A stretch of DNA of 64,000 nt from an uncultured Chloroflexus sp. (GTDB lineage: Bacteria > Chloroflexota > Chloroflexia > Chloroflexales > Chloroflexaceae): NCBI RefSeq assembly GCF_937951745.1, contig NZ_CALFBQ010000016.1, forward strand, positions 1 through 64,000, read 5' to 3'. The position numbers were made by a program, and so were the translations under genes. Shown here in pieces: positions 16,730-27,238 of this stretch (position 1 is the stretch's first letter; every line of letters starts with the position of its first letter). Under the pieces are notes generated by a model. That model was not told where the DNA came from. It did not search any database and was given only the letters and a program-made list of their open reading frames with translations.

Positions 16730-17203
16730 ATGGCAACGACCATTGATGCACGGGAGCTGGCCAGCCCGCTGGTAGAAGCGCTGCTTACCACTGCCGCTGA
16801 GCAGATTCGGGCCGCGGCGCCACGGATCGCCGGCCGTGCGCCGAGCGATGCTGCAGCAGCCCTACCAGACGATCTGCTGCCCCAAGTGCGTAATTTCTTG
16901 CTCGCAATGGCCAAAGAGGGGCTGACCGGCGAGTTGGGCGCCGTGGCAACCGCCTTGCAGAGCTATCTCGAGAGCGGCAGCCGTGTAATCGACGCGAGTG
17001 TGACCAGCGCGATCGAGCTGAGCAGTGAGCAGAAAGAGCACATTGCGAGCGAATTGCGCCAGCGCTACGGTGACGTCCACGTGACGTATTATGTTGATCC
17101 AACGCTGATTGGTGGGTTGATTATTCGGGTTGGCGATCAGGTGCTTGATAATAGCCTGCGCGCCCGCCTCAGCGCCATTCAGCGTGTATTGCAGGCAAGT
17201 TAG
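16730..17203 (+). CDS. atpH: ATP synthase subunit delta
   Basis: The F1 stalk-cap subunit, 157 residues, somewhat shorter than the usual 175-180, mainly at the N-terminus. The C-terminal part has the conserved pattern '[21 protein letters not shown]'. It lies between atpF and atpA as in other bacteria and connects the b stalk to alpha subunits at the top of F1. An ATG at 16730 is preceded by AGAGGAAAC. The shortened N-terminal helical domain may reflect lineage-specific trimming rather than a wrong start, because no upstream in-frame start fits. Confidence 0.9.
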   Translation: MATTIDARELASPLVEALLTTAAEQIRAAAPRIAGRAPSDAAAALPDDLLPQVRNFLLAMAKEGLTGELGAVATALQSYLESGSRVIDASVTSAIELSSEQKEHIASELRQRYGDVHVTYYVDPTLIGGLIIRVGDQVLDNSLRARLSAIQRVLQAS

Positions 17204-17260
17204 AGTAGCACTCAGCTCGCTGGCCCGGTGTCGCCGACCGCCAGCGCGACGGAGTAGAGC

Positions 17261-18829
17261 ATGACGACGATTACTGAAGAATTGATCGCCCGGCTGAAGC
17301 AGGGGATCACCAGCGGCGTCGACCTTCAGCCGCGTCAGGTCAATGTCGGAACGGTGATTGCCGTCGGTGACGGCGTCGCGCGGCTGTCCGGCCTTGATCA
17401 GGTCGTCGCCTCTGAGATTGTCGAGTTCCCGCCCAAGGCCGGCCGGAATGAATCGATTTATGGCATTGCCCTTAACCTCGAACAAGATAGCGTCGCGGCG
17501 ATTATTCTCGGCGATGACGAGACGATCGAGGAAGGGGATATGGTGACCTCGACCGGGCGCGTGATTTCAGTCCCGGTCGGGCAGGGTCTGTTGGGCCGTG
17601 TGGTTAACCCGCTCGGCCAGCCGATCGATGGCAAAGGGCCGATCCCGTATGACAAGACGCGCCCGATTGAGCGCATCGCCCCCGGTGTGATCACCCGCAA
17701 ATCAGTTGATACGCCGGTGCAAACCGGGATTATCGCGATTGACGCACTGATTCCGATTGGGCGTGGCCAGCGCGAGTTGATCATCGGCGACCGCCAGACC
17801 GGTAAGACGGCTGTCGCAATTGACACCATCCTCAACCAGAAGGGCCAAGGGATGGTGTGTATCTACGTTGCGATCGGTCAGCGCCGCGCACAGGTAGCGC
17901 AGGTGGTCGGCACCCTCGAGAAGTTCGGCGCGATGGAGTATACGATTGTGGTGTCGGCGACCGCCTCGGAAAGCGCCGCCCTCCAGTACATTGCGCCCTA
18001 TGCCGGCTGTGCGATGGGTGAAGAGATTATGGAGAATGGCGTGATGCTCAATGGGCAATTGGTGCGAGACGCCCTAATCGTCTATGACGACTTGAGCAAG
18101 CACGCCGTTGCTTACCGGCAGGTGTCGCTCTTGCTGCGCCGCCCGCCGGGCCGCGAAGCGTACCCCGGCGACGTGTTCTACCTGCACTCGCGCTTGCTCG
18201 AGCGCGCTGCCCGCCTCAGCGAGGAATACGGCGGCGGTTCGCTGACCGCGCTGCCGGTAATCGAGACGCAGGCGAACGACGTATCGGCTTACATCCCGAC
18301 CAACGTCATTTCAATTACTGACGGCCAGATCTACCTTGAGTCCGACTTGTTCAACGCCGGCCAGCGCCCGGCGCTCAACGTCGGTATTTCGGTGTCGCGC
18401 GTGGGTGGCGCGGCGCAGACGCGGGCTATGCGCGCGGTGGCCGGTAAGCTGAAAGGCGAGTTGGCCCAGTTCCGTGATCTAGCCGCCTTTGCCCAGTTTG
18501 CCAGCGACCTCGATGCGACCACTAAGGCGCAGATCGAGCGTGGTCAGCGCCTGCAAGAGCTGTTAAAGCAGCCGCAGTATCAACCGTTGGCAGTCGAGGA
18601 TCAGGTCGCTGTGCTCTATGCGGCCACCAACAACTACCTCGACGATGTGCCGGTGCCGATGATCACCAAGTGGCGCGACGATTTTCTGGCCTTCCTGCGC
18701 ACCGCTCATCCAGAGGTGCGGAAGCTGATCTACGACAATCGCCTTGATCGCAAGTTCCCCACGCCGGAAGTGAAAGAGGCGCTGGAGTCGGCGATTAAGG
18801 AGTTTAAGGCAACCAGCAATTATAGCTAG
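17261..18829 (+). CDS. atpA: ATP synthase subunit alpha
   Basis: The regulatory nucleotide-binding F1 subunit, 522 residues, slightly longer than the usual 500-515. The P-loop 'GDRQTGKT' spans residues 176-183, and the alpha signature '[17 protein letters not shown]' is present near residue 370. N-terminal beta-barrel, central ATPase fold and C-terminal helical domain are all in place. A 14-base-arm hairpin (18838-18869) follows immediately and separates it from atpG. Confidence 0.97.
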   Translation: MTTITEELIARLKQGITSGVDLQPRQVNVGTVIAVGDGVARLSGLDQVVASEIVEFPPKAGRNESIYGIALNLEQDSVAAIILGDDETIEEGDMVTSTGRVISVPVGQGLLGRVVNPLGQPIDGKGPIPYDKTRPIERIAPGVITRKSVDTPVQTGIIAIDALIPIGRGQRELIIGDRQTGKTAVAIDTILNQKGQGMVCIYVAIGQRRAQVAQVVGTLEKFGAMEYTIVVSATASESAALQYIAPYAGCAMGEEIMENGVMLNGQLVRDALIVYDDLSKHAVAYRQVSLLLRRPPGREAYPGDVFYLHSRLLERAARLSEEYGGGSLTALPVIETQANDVSAYIPTNVISITDGQIYLESDLFNAGQRPALNVGISVSRVGGAAQTRAMRAVAGKLKGELAQFRDLAAFAQFASDLDATTKAQIERGQRLQELLKQPQYQPLAVEDQVAVLYAATNNYLDDVPVPMITKWRDDFLAFLRTAHPEVRKLIYDNRLDRKFPTPEVKEALESAIKEFKATSNYS

Positions 18830-18837
18830 CAGGCTCC

Positions 18838-18869
18838 ACCGGCGGGCGGGCGCAGGCCCGCTCGCCGGT
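18838..18869 (+). other. Intercistronic hairpin between atpA and atpG
   Basis: Arms of 14 bases (18838-18851 and 18856-18869) pair with a single G-T mismatch around a four-base loop. It lies eight bases after the atpA stop and may mark an mRNA processing or stability boundary. Confidence 0.5.
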
Positions 18870-18892
18870 CGCATGACTGCAAAGGGTTCGAT

Positions 18893-19765
18893 ATGCCGAG
18901 TAGTCGCGAGATTAAGCGCCGCATCCGATCCGTGAAGAACGTCGCCCAAATCACGCGGGCGATGGAGATGGTATCGGCCTCGAAGATGCGGCGCGCCCAA
19001 CGGAATGTGTTAGCTACCCGCCCGTATGCTGACCGCATGCGGGAGGTGATGGCCAATTTGACGGCGCGGGTGGTAGGAGCAGCGCGCCGCGGCACTCTGC
19101 TCGAAAAGCGCGAAACGGTCAAGAGTGTGGCGTTGTTGGTGGTGACACCCGATCGCGGTCTCTGCGGCAGCCTTGTCGCCAATGTCTTGCGCCGCGCTGG
19201 GCGCTTTATCACTGAGCAGCGCGCCATGGGCCGCACGGTCGATATTTACACCTTTGGCCGCAAAGGGCGCGATTTCTTCCTGCGCACCGGCTTTGCGCCC
19301 GCTGGCGAAGCCACACGTCTCGGCGATGCGCCAAAGCTTGAGGCGATCCTCGGCGTGGCGATCAGCGCAATTAGCGGATTCCAAGCAGGCAAGTACGACG
19401 AACTCTACATCATTTACAGTGAGTTCATTAATACGCTGGTGCAGCGACCGGCGATTAAGCAGTTGTTGCCGGTAGAAAGCCCCGATATCTCAACGACCAC
19501 CAACGTCGATTATACCTACGAGCCGGGTGAAGAAGAGGTATTGAATAGCATTCTGCCGCGGTATGTCGAGACCCAGATCTATCAGGCGGTGCTTGAGAGC
19601 ATCGCCAGCGAGCATAGCGCGCGGATGGTGGCAATGCGCAACGCTACCAATAACGCGAAGGATCTGGTGCGCGACCTGACGCTTTCATTCAACAAGGCGC
19701 GGCAAGCCGCTATTACGAAAGAGGTCAGCGAGATCGCTTCGGGCGCCGCTGCCCTCGCCAGTTAA
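18893..19765 (+). CDS. atpG: ATP synthase subunit gamma
   Basis: The central rotor shaft of F1, 290 residues. The N-terminus '[20 protein letters not shown]' and the C-terminus '[21 protein letters not shown]' are the two long conserved helices that form the coiled-coil axle. The middle contains the Rossmann-like domain ('[14 protein letters not shown]'). There is no sign of the redox-regulated Cys insert of chloroplast gamma subunits. It begins 63 bases after atpA and ends 18 bases before atpD. Confidence 0.96.
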   Translation: MPSSREIKRRIRSVKNVAQITRAMEMVSASKMRRAQRNVLATRPYADRMREVMANLTARVVGAARRGTLLEKRETVKSVALLVVTPDRGLCGSLVANVLRRAGRFITEQRAMGRTVDIYTFGRKGRDFFLRTGFAPAGEATRLGDAPKLEAILGVAISAISGFQAGKYDELYIIYSEFINTLVQRPAIKQLLPVESPDISTTTNVDYTYEPGEEEVLNSILPRYVETQIYQAVLESIASEHSARMVAMRNATNNAKDLVRDLTLSFNKARQAAITKEVSEIASGAAALAS

Positions 19766-19771
19766 TGCTGA

Positions 19772-21199
<1,428 letters not shown>

Positions 21200-21206
21200 G
21201 CATAGA

Positions 21207-21236
21207 CCGGCGGTAACGGCCGTTCGTCACCGCCGG
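21207..21236 (+). other. Intercistronic hairpin between atpD and atpC
   Basis: CCGGCGGT (21207-21214) / ACCGCCGG (21229-21236), 8 bp with a 14-base loop that itself contains the palindrome AACGGCCGTT. Possible stability element. Confidence 0.45.
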
Positions 21237-21267
21237 CTTCGATGAACGGCAGGGGAAGGAGCAGGCT

Positions 21268-21687
21268 ATGCCCATCCATCTAGAGATTGTCACTGCCGAA
21301 CGCGTGATCTTGTCGGATGACGTTGACATGATTAGCGCACCGACCAAAGACGGCCGGGTTGGTATTCTGCCCCGCCACGCGCCGCTGATGACGATCCTCG
21401 AACCGGGTGAGCTTGATATTATCAAGAATGGAGAGCGCACGCCGTTTGCCGTGTCAGGCGGGTTTATGGAGGTGTTGCCGCACCGGGTGACCATTCTCGC
21501 CGATACGGTCGAACGGGCCGATGAGATCGACGAAGCGCGGGCCGAGCAGGCGCGAGCCGAAGCTGAAGCGCGCCGGCGCGAAGCGCAGAGTGAGCGCGAT
21601 ATGGCGCTGGCCGAAGCTAAACTGCGCAAAGAGATGGTGCGCCTGCGCGTGGCCCAACTCAATAAACTTAAACGACGCCAATCGTAA
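21268..21687 (+). CDS. atpC: ATP synthase subunit epsilon
   Basis: The regulatory rotor-foot subunit, 139 residues. The N-terminal beta-sandwich is well conserved ('LEIVTAERVI', 'GVLPRHAPL'-like 'GILPRHAPLMT'). The C-terminal helical hairpin that can inhibit the enzyme is long and highly charged (Ala/Glu/Arg-rich from about residue 88). Last gene of the operon; a hairpin follows at 21733-21757. Confidence 0.95.
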   Translation: MPIHLEIVTAERVILSDDVDMISAPTKDGRVGILPRHAPLMTILEPGELDIIKNGERTPFAVSGGFMEVLPHRVTILADTVERADEIDEARAEQARAEAEARRREAQSERDMALAEAKLRKEMVRLRVAQLNKLKRRQS

Positions 21688-21732
21688 TCACTTAACGGTG
21701 CATGGCGCGGAACGCAAAGACGGTAACTGGGC

Positions 21733-21757
21733 AGGGACACAGCAGGGCTGTGTCCCT
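21733..21757 (+). repeat. Hairpin after atpC, family A
   Basis: AGGGACACAGC / GCTGTGTCCCT, an 11-bp stem with loop AGG, 45 bases after atpC. It belongs to the same family as hairpins at 14608, 46612 and 50172 and probably ends the atp transcript. The sequence TATT just after it is only mildly T-rich. Confidence 0.7.
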
Positions 21758-21765
21758 ATTGTCAA

Positions 21766-21795
21766 TTGCCAGTATCCCTCATCATTTGTTATAAT
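21766..21795 (+). promoter_or_regulatory. Promoter of mreB
   Basis: TTGCCA (21766-21771), 18 bases, TATAAT (21790-21795). The expected start near 21802 leaves an untranslated leader of about 170 bases before mreB. Confidence 0.6.
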
Positions 21796-21974
21796 ACGCC
21801 GCGATTATGCTGAAGCGGCTTTTTTGCCAATAGGATCCGACAATGCTGCGCTCAGCAGAGCTGAATGCGGGTGCAGAGCTCCCGCGCAATGGCATGCTAA
21901 ACTCTGATGCATCACGACTATCTTGAAATAGCAGCACACGCTGCCGTTTCCAACATTCATCAATAGGAACATCT

Positions 21975-22985
21975 ATGGCCCGCAAAATCGGGATTGATCT
22001 TGGCACTGCCAATGTGTTAGTGTACGTCAAAGGCAAAGGCATCGTCCTTTCCGAACCGTCAGCGGTGGCGTTGAGCACCCGCGACGGGCGCGTGCGCGCC
22101 GTCGGCGCCGAAGCGATGGCAATGTTAGGCCGCGAACCAGAGAGTATCGAGGTCGTGCGCCCGATGCGCAACGGCGTGATCGCCGATTATGTGGTGACGG
22201 AAGAGATGCTCCGCCACTTTATTGGGCGCGCGGCTGGACGATTTCGCTTCTCGCGGCCTGAAGTGATGATCTGTATTCCCGCTGGCGTCACCAGCGTCGA
22301 GATGAGGGCCGTGCGCTACGCGGCCCTTGAGGCGGGGGCTGGCAAGGCCTACCTAATCCGCGAGCCGCTAGCTGCCGCGATTGGAGCCAACATCCCGATT
22401 GCACAACCATCGGGCAATCTCATCATCGATATCGGCGGCGGCACGACTGAAGTGGCCGTAATCTCTCTCAACGACATTGTGGTGAGCACCTCGGTGCGGG
22501 TCGGCGGCAACCGGTTCGATGAGGCAATTGCCTCGTACATCAAGCGGAAATACAACGTGCTCATCGGCGAACGTACCGCCGAAGCGGTGAAGATCGAGAT
22601 TGGCTCAGCATTGCCGCTCGATAAGCCACTGGTAACACAGGTGCGCGGGCGCGATCAAGTCACCGGTTTGCCGCGCACGATCCAAGTTGACAGCAACGAG
22701 ATTACCGAGGCGATCCAAGAGCCGCTGGAGGCGATTGTCAATGCGGTGCGTGCGGTGCTGGTTGAAACACCGCCAGAACTCAGCTCAGACATTATCGATA
22801 AGGGGATGGTGATGACCGGCGGCGGTTCAATGTTGCGCCGGATCAATGATCTGTTGACTGAGGTGACTGGGGTGCCCTGCTATGTGGCCGATCAGCCGGC
22901 ATCGTGCGTGGCAATCGGCACCGGTTTGGCGTTGGAAAACCTTGATGTGCTGTACGACAGTCTGAGCGGGTTAGATCTGACGTGA
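21975..22985 (+). CDS. mreB: Rod-shape-determining actin homologue MreB
   Basis: A bacterial actin of 336 residues. The phosphate-binding loops are clear: '[17 protein letters not shown]' at the N-terminus, '[13 protein letters not shown]' in the middle and '[11 protein letters not shown]' near the end. It polymerises on the inner membrane face and directs elongation-phase wall synthesis. No mreC or mreD follows; the gene stands alone between the atp operon and a minus-strand gene, with its own promoter and a strong terminator hairpin. A standalone MreB/Mbl paralogue is therefore possible. Confidence 0.93.
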   Translation: MARKIGIDLGTANVLVYVKGKGIVLSEPSAVALSTRDGRVRAVGAEAMAMLGREPESIEVVRPMRNGVIADYVVTEEMLRHFIGRAAGRFRFSRPEVMICIPAGVTSVEMRAVRYAALEAGAGKAYLIREPLAAAIGANIPIAQPSGNLIIDIGGGTTEVAVISLNDIVVSTSVRVGGNRFDEAIASYIKRKYNVLIGERTAEAVKIEIGSALPLDKPLVTQVRGRDQVTGLPRTIQVDSNEITEAIQEPLEAIVNAVRAVLVETPPELSSDIIDKGMVMTGGGSMLRRINDLLTEVTGVPCYVADQPASCVAIGTGLALENLDVLYDSLSGLDLT

Positions 22986-22993
22986 TGATCCAT

Positions 22994-23020
22994 GGCGTGC
23001 GGCTTCTGGAGCCGCACGCC
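22994..23020. terminator. Bidirectional hairpin between convergent genes, family C
   Basis: GGCGTGCGGCT (22994-23004) / AGCCGCACGCC (23010-23020), an 11-bp perfect stem with a five-base loop, between mreB and the convergent gene ending at 23030. Nearly the same stem recurs at 43767-43797. Confidence 0.7.
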
Positions 23021-23029
23021 GTACAGCGA

Positions 23030-24010
23030 CTACGGGTGTAATAGTTCTTGCACAATGTCGATAGAACGGTTATGCCCGTACAATATGTTATGGCGCATTT
23101 GGGCTAATTCAATCAAATGTCCCTGCTCGTGCGCAATGACCCAATTCCCCTGATGCAAGAGCGGTACCGGCCCGTAAATCTCGTGATGGCCGATCCGCTG
23201 CCATGCTGCTTGAGTTAGGCCGCGCAGCAACCCTAACGTCTGCTGGCGGCTCGTGGTATATTGCTCGAGCAACTCGTCAATTGGTACGGTACGATATTTC
23301 ACCGCGTTTCGCAGCGTCGGCGGATGTGCTATCGACAACTTAGGTTGGTTTGTCTCTAAGATCATCCATGCGCGCTCGCGGAAGACAATATCCATGTCGG
23401 TGAGATGACCGATCAAATCCTTGAAAGCCGGGAACCCGTTGACCGGCGTGGCCAATTGTTCTTCACTGAGACCGGACACCAGCGCTGGCACGGTTTTCAA
23501 ACCTTGCTCAAGCCGGCGCACGATAGCGTGCGGCCCCAGCGTGCCCATGCCATCAACAATCCGAAATTCGAGAAAGCCCTCGCGCACGGTGCCGCATTCA
23601 GGGCAGAATGCCGGCGGATCGCCTTCCATCAGCCGGCCGCACGTGCTACATACAAAGAGGTCACCCAGCTCGGTATAGGTGAGATCACGGCCAGCGGCCA
23701 ACGCAAGGGCGGCCCGTTCGAGGTATTCACGCTGAAAGGCGCTGGTGCCAGTCACTGGGCCGGTCGCTATCGCTTCCGGTTCAAGGCCGGCCAGCGCATG
23801 ATTGATATTGGTCAGCGTCTGCGCCACTTCACCCAATCGACGCATCGCCTGTTCGGCGCGCACCCGTTTGACCGCCGCCGATGCTTCGAGCAGACGGGCA
23901 ATGTTGAAGAAGCGCTCACGCCGCGCCTGTTTGGCCCACACCGCATAGGCCGTCTGGCCAACGCTCATACTCACCAACAGGCGGCGATCATCTGCGTCGT
24001 TGGTTGTCAT
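23030..24010 (-). CDS. Rubrerythrin-like plus DinB-like fusion protein
   Basis: A 326-residue soluble protein. Residues 1-115 are helical and resemble the ferritin-like part of rubrerythrin, but no complete E-x-x-H diiron motif is visible (for example 'AEQAM' where His would be expected). A rubredoxin-like zinc or iron knuckle follows: Cys121, 124, 136 and 139 in 'CSTCG' and 'CPECG'. The C-terminal half (about 155-326) looks like a DinB/YfiT-type four-helix bundle, with a late His in 'VIAHEQGHLIELAQMRH' where metal ligands are usually found. GGAG is well placed before the ATG at 24010. Possibly a redox or stress protein; the activity is not clear. Confidence 0.65.
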   Translation of the reverse strand: MTTNDADDRRLLVSMSVGQTAYAVWAKQARRERFFNIARLLEASAAVKRVRAEQAMRRLGEVAQTLTNINHALAGLEPEAIATGPVTGTSAFQREYLERAALALAAGRDLTYTELGDLFVCSTCGRLMEGDPPAFCPECGTVREGFLEFRIVDGMGTLGPHAIVRRLEQGLKTVPALVSGLSEEQLATPVNGFPAFKDLIGHLTDMDIVFRERAWMILETNQPKLSIAHPPTLRNAVKYRTVPIDELLEQYTTSRQQTLGLLRGLTQAAWQRIGHHEIYGPVPLLHQGNWVIAHEQGHLIELAQMRHNILYGHNRSIDIVQELLHP

Positions 24011-24150
24011 ACGTTCTGCTCCGCATGAAAAAATTAGCCTCCTCCAACCTGTTTGCAGTATGTCTATGCATACTACTGACCAGCAACAGGCGCCCGTCAA
24101 GCGGTAGAAGCTTGCTTTGCCATCTTACATTCAAGCCACAATGGCCTAAA

Positions 24151-24570
24151 CTATGCATGATGGGATGAGCGATGCTGAACCAATTCAACCAGCACCCCCT
24201 GCCCGCCAGCCTTGGGATGGACAAAAGCCACGAGCGTATCGTGAATACCGAGACGCGGCTCGCGGTCGATCAATGGAATGCCCCGCGCTTGAAGTGTGGC
24301 CAACGCGGCATTGATATCATCGACGCGATAAGCAATATGGTGCATCCCCGGCCCCTTCTCGCGCAAGAAGCGGGCAAAACTGGCTTGATCACTGGTCGGC
24401 GCAATCAACTCGATCAACACATCGCCAAACCGGGCCACCCCAATCGCAGCGTGGCGCTCGGGCAGCTCGATCCGCTCCCATTCCGTTATATCGAAGGCAG
24501 TGCGGTAAAAATCGATCGCTGCATCGAGATCAGCTACTACGAGGCCAATGTGATCGACCGCAGTAAACAT
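24151..24570 (-). CDS. mce: Methylmalonyl-CoA epimerase
   Basis: A 139-residue vicinal-oxygen-chelate protein that interconverts (2R)- and (2S)-methylmalonyl-CoA. Metal ligands are visible: His in 'DHIGLVV', His in 'GMHHIAYRV' and Glu in 'VLVELVQH'. The start at 24570 is set by AAGGAG seven bases upstream. In Chloroflexus this step belongs to the 3-hydroxypropionate bicycle and propionate metabolism; here it also supplies or drains the substrate of the Na+-pumping decarboxylase. A TGCTATGAT on the minus strand (24615-24623) is a likely extended -10. Divergent from the histidine kinase gene. Confidence 0.92.
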   Translation of the reverse strand: MFTAVDHIGLVVADLDAAIDFYRTAFDITEWERIELPERHAAIGVARFGDVLIELIAPTSDQASFARFLREKGPGMHHIAYRVDDINAALATLQARGIPLIDREPRLGIHDTLVAFVHPKAGGQGVLVELVQHRSSHHA

Positions 24571-24642
24571 GGCATACTCCTTCACTTCCACCGGTACACC
24601 GATGGATATAGCATATCATAGCACAAGCGTAGCACAAGATCA

Positions 24643-24670
24643 TTGACAGCCACTCGGGGTTGATTACAAT
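24643..24670 (+). promoter_or_regulatory. Strong promoter at the histidine kinase start codon
   Basis: TTGACA (24643-24648), 16 bases, TACAAT (24665-24670). The expected transcript start is about 24676-24679, at the ATG (24679-24681) itself. Confidence 0.65.
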
Positions 24671-24678
24671 GAACAATA

Positions 24679-26871
24679 ATGACACACGAAACAGATGATC
24701 CGACAACGAGTATGCTGTTCGTGGTCGCGGCAGCCTCCCGCATCTTGCAGGAAGAGCAGCCGCTGGTGCAGCGTATTCACCGTCTCTTTGGCTTGTTGCG
24801 CTTCGCCACCCGTTACCGTGACGGCCGGTTGACGTGTTGGCTGCAATCGGCCCGGCCGGGGGCAACCCGCCAGCAAATCTACTCGCCAGAGTCATGGGCC
24901 TACCCTTGGGACGACAGCCTGACGCGGGCCGTGGCGCTCGGCGGCAAGACTGTTACCAAAACGATTGCACTAGGCAACGGCCGCCAAACTGAGAGTTTGC
25001 CGGTTATTTCGGCAGGGTATCTAGGGGCGCCAATTTTTTGGGGTGGGCGACTCTGGGGCATTCTTGAACTACGCAGCGACGATCAGCGCCGGCTAGACGG
25101 CCGGATTAGCGAAGTGATCGAGTCGCTCAAGCCGCAACTAGCAGCAGCCATTGCGCAAGAAGGAGCACGGTTGCCACGTCTGCCCACGCCGCGCTTTGCC
25201 GGCGAGACGCCGCTTGGCCTTACGCTTGCTCCTTCGCTGCGCCAGAAGATCATCGCCCTCAATGAACAGCTTGACCGCACGCTCGACTTGCACGAGTTGT
25301 TAGGAATCATCTTACGGCGGGCATTAGAAGGCAGCGGCGCGGAAGCCGGCGCAATCACGCTGGTCGATTCCGATCGGCACGAACTCGTGCTTCATCTCTA
25401 CGAAGGGTATGAAGCCGAACGCACTGGCGCAGCATTGGCGGTTATGCCGCGCCAGCGCTGGAGCTGGGATATTGGGTTGGCCGGACAGGCCGTCAAGACG
25501 CAGCGCCCGCTCTTGGTACGCGACGCCGGGCGCGAGCCGGGTTTGCCGCACAGCATGCCGTTGCGAGCCGAGCTGGCAGCGCCTATCATTGCGGATGATC
25601 AGGTGCTGGCGGTCTTGATCCTGCACAGCCAGCGAGCCAATACCTTCAACGAAGAGGTGCTCGCGTTTATTGATGCGCTCCGCGAGCGAGCGGGGAGACC
25701 GCTGGCCCGCGCCGCGGCGTACCAAGTCGCGTATGAAACGTCATACCATCTTGGTCAAGTGTTTAGCAGCTTGCCCATCGGATTAGCGCTGATTGACCTG
25801 AAAGGTCGCGTCATTCGCGCCAACCCAGCGTGGTATCAGGTCTGGCGCTTGCCGGAACAATCGCAACAACCTTTCTTTTACGTTGGGATTGATTTGGTTG
25901 ATCATTTGCTGGCCCGGCTGGAAGATCCGTTGCGCTTGAGCGAGTTCTGCAATCTTGGCCAGCGCGCCCCCGATCAAGTCTTTGAAACGAGTCTGCAACT
26001 CCGCCAGCCCTACCAAGCATTACACGTGCTTTCGGTGCCGACCCGCGACAGCCAGCAGCAATTGACGGGCCGGTTGTGGGTGGTGAGTGATCGCACGCGC
26101 GAACACGAGTCAGACCGGCTGAAGAATGAGTTTATCGGTATTGTGTCGCATGAGTTGCGCACGCCGTTGACATCGATCCTTGGCTACACCGAAATTTTGT
26201 TGAACCGACAAGATCTTGATGAAACCAGCCAGCGCGAGTTTTTGACCACCGTCTCGAACGAAGCCGAGCGGCTGCACAAGTTAGTGAAGGATCTGCTCGA
26301 TGTTTCACGGCTTGAAGCCGGGGTGGTGAAGCTGAACCGGTGGGCGGTTCGGCTAGGCAACATTATCGAGGAGTTGACTCTTCAGCTTCACACCCAACTC
26401 GTGCAGCACAAGCTCCTGATTGATATGCGCTCCCCATTGCCGCCGGTATCCGCCGACCGCGACAAGGTGAAGCAAATTATCTTCAACTTGCTGAGCAATG
26501 CCATCAAGTATAGTCCGGAAGGCACCGAAATTCAATTGACGGTGCGTTGCGCAGAAATGAGTGATTTGCCGGCTAACCATCCACCCGGCCAGTGGATGTT
26601 GATTGTCGTGAGTGATCAGGGCATTGGGATTGCCCCTGAAAACCAAGCCAAGCTATTCGAGCGGTTTCAGCGGGTCGATAACAGCAATACGCGCCAGAAG
26701 AGCGGTGTTGGGCTAGGATTGTACATTACGCGCTTGCTGGTTGAGTTGCATGGAGGCCGGATTTGGGTGCAGAGTGCGGTAGGAAAGGGGAGTAGCTTCT
26801 CGTTTACCCTGCCAATTTGGTCGGCGCCACGCGGCGAGCTTGCCGGCGATGAGGGGGGAGATAGGGAGTAG
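24679..26871 (+). CDS. Hybrid-sensing histidine kinase (GAF-GAF-PAS-HisKA-HATPase)
   Basis: A 730-residue cytoplasmic sensor kinase with no membrane helix. Two GAF-like regions (about 10-165 and 190-350) precede a PAS domain (about 355-460). The dimerisation domain contains the phosphoacceptor H491 in '[16 protein letters not shown]'. The ATPase domain shows the N box '[13 protein letters not shown]', G1 '[11 protein letters not shown]' and G2 'GVGLGLYI'. No response regulator gene is adjacent, so it is an orphan kinase. The promoter places transcription start at the first codon, suggesting a leaderless mRNA; a later start at 24712 is possible but lacks a ribosome site. Confidence 0.9.
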   Translation: MTHETDDPTTSMLFVVAAASRILQEEQPLVQRIHRLFGLLRFATRYRDGRLTCWLQSARPGATRQQIYSPESWAYPWDDSLTRAVALGGKTVTKTIALGNGRQTESLPVISAGYLGAPIFWGGRLWGILELRSDDQRRLDGRISEVIESLKPQLAAAIAQEGARLPRLPTPRFAGETPLGLTLAPSLRQKIIALNEQLDRTLDLHELLGIILRRALEGSGAEAGAITLVDSDRHELVLHLYEGYEAERTGAALAVMPRQRWSWDIGLAGQAVKTQRPLLVRDAGREPGLPHSMPLRAELAAPIIADDQVLAVLILHSQRANTFNEEVLAFIDALRERAGRPLARAAAYQVAYETSYHLGQVFSSLPIGLALIDLKGRVIRANPAWYQVWRLPEQSQQPFFYVGIDLVDHLLARLEDPLRLSEFCNLGQRAPDQVFETSLQLRQPYQALHVLSVPTRDSQQQLTGRLWVVSDRTREHESDRLKNEFIGIVSHELRTPLTSILGYTEILLNRQDLDETSQREFLTTVSNEAERLHKLVKDLLDVSRLEAGVVKLNRWAVRLGNIIEELTLQLHTQLVQHKLLIDMRSPLPPVSADRDKVKQIIFNLLSNAIKYSPEGTEIQLTVRCAEMSDLPANHPPGQWMLIVVSDQGIGIAPENQAKLFERFQRVDNSNTRQKSGVGLGLYITRLLVELHGGRIWVQSAVGKGSSFSFTLPIWSAPRGELAGDEGGDRE

Positions 26872-27238
26872 CGAGGAGAAAGCGCAGGCTGTTGGCCCCC
26901 AACCCCCGGCCCTCGCTCCTACCTTGCCGCGGGAGCGGGTGTTACCGCAGAGGGCGCTACAAACGCAGAGGGTGAAGAGGCTGGGGGTAAGGGCGAACCG
27001 GTGCGTAGAGGATCGCGTGCCCTCACCCCCGGCCCCCAATCTTACCGAACGGCAGAAGGGGGAGCTGCATTCTATTCGGTTAACGGTGGTGTGGGTGGGG
27101 AACGCGGCAGCGCCCCACTCCCGATGGGACGCCCCTACCCCCGCTAAGGGAGGGGAGATAGGAAGGGTACGCTGCCTTTCGCTCTTCGGGGGGAAGGTTG
27201 AGGTGGGGAACAATATTCACCCACCCTCACAGCCGGCA
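26872..27238. other. G+C-rich intergenic remnant, no gene seen
   Basis: The 367 bases between two convergent genes hold no credible coding frame. They contain C- and G-rich tracts, a GGGGAGATAGG-like word near each end, a repeated CGCAGAGGG, and a stretch reading 'CCCCCAACCCCCGGCCC'. The texture is like the degenerate repeats at 43840-43900 and 56520-56620, so it is probably decayed repeat DNA. Confidence 0.5.
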
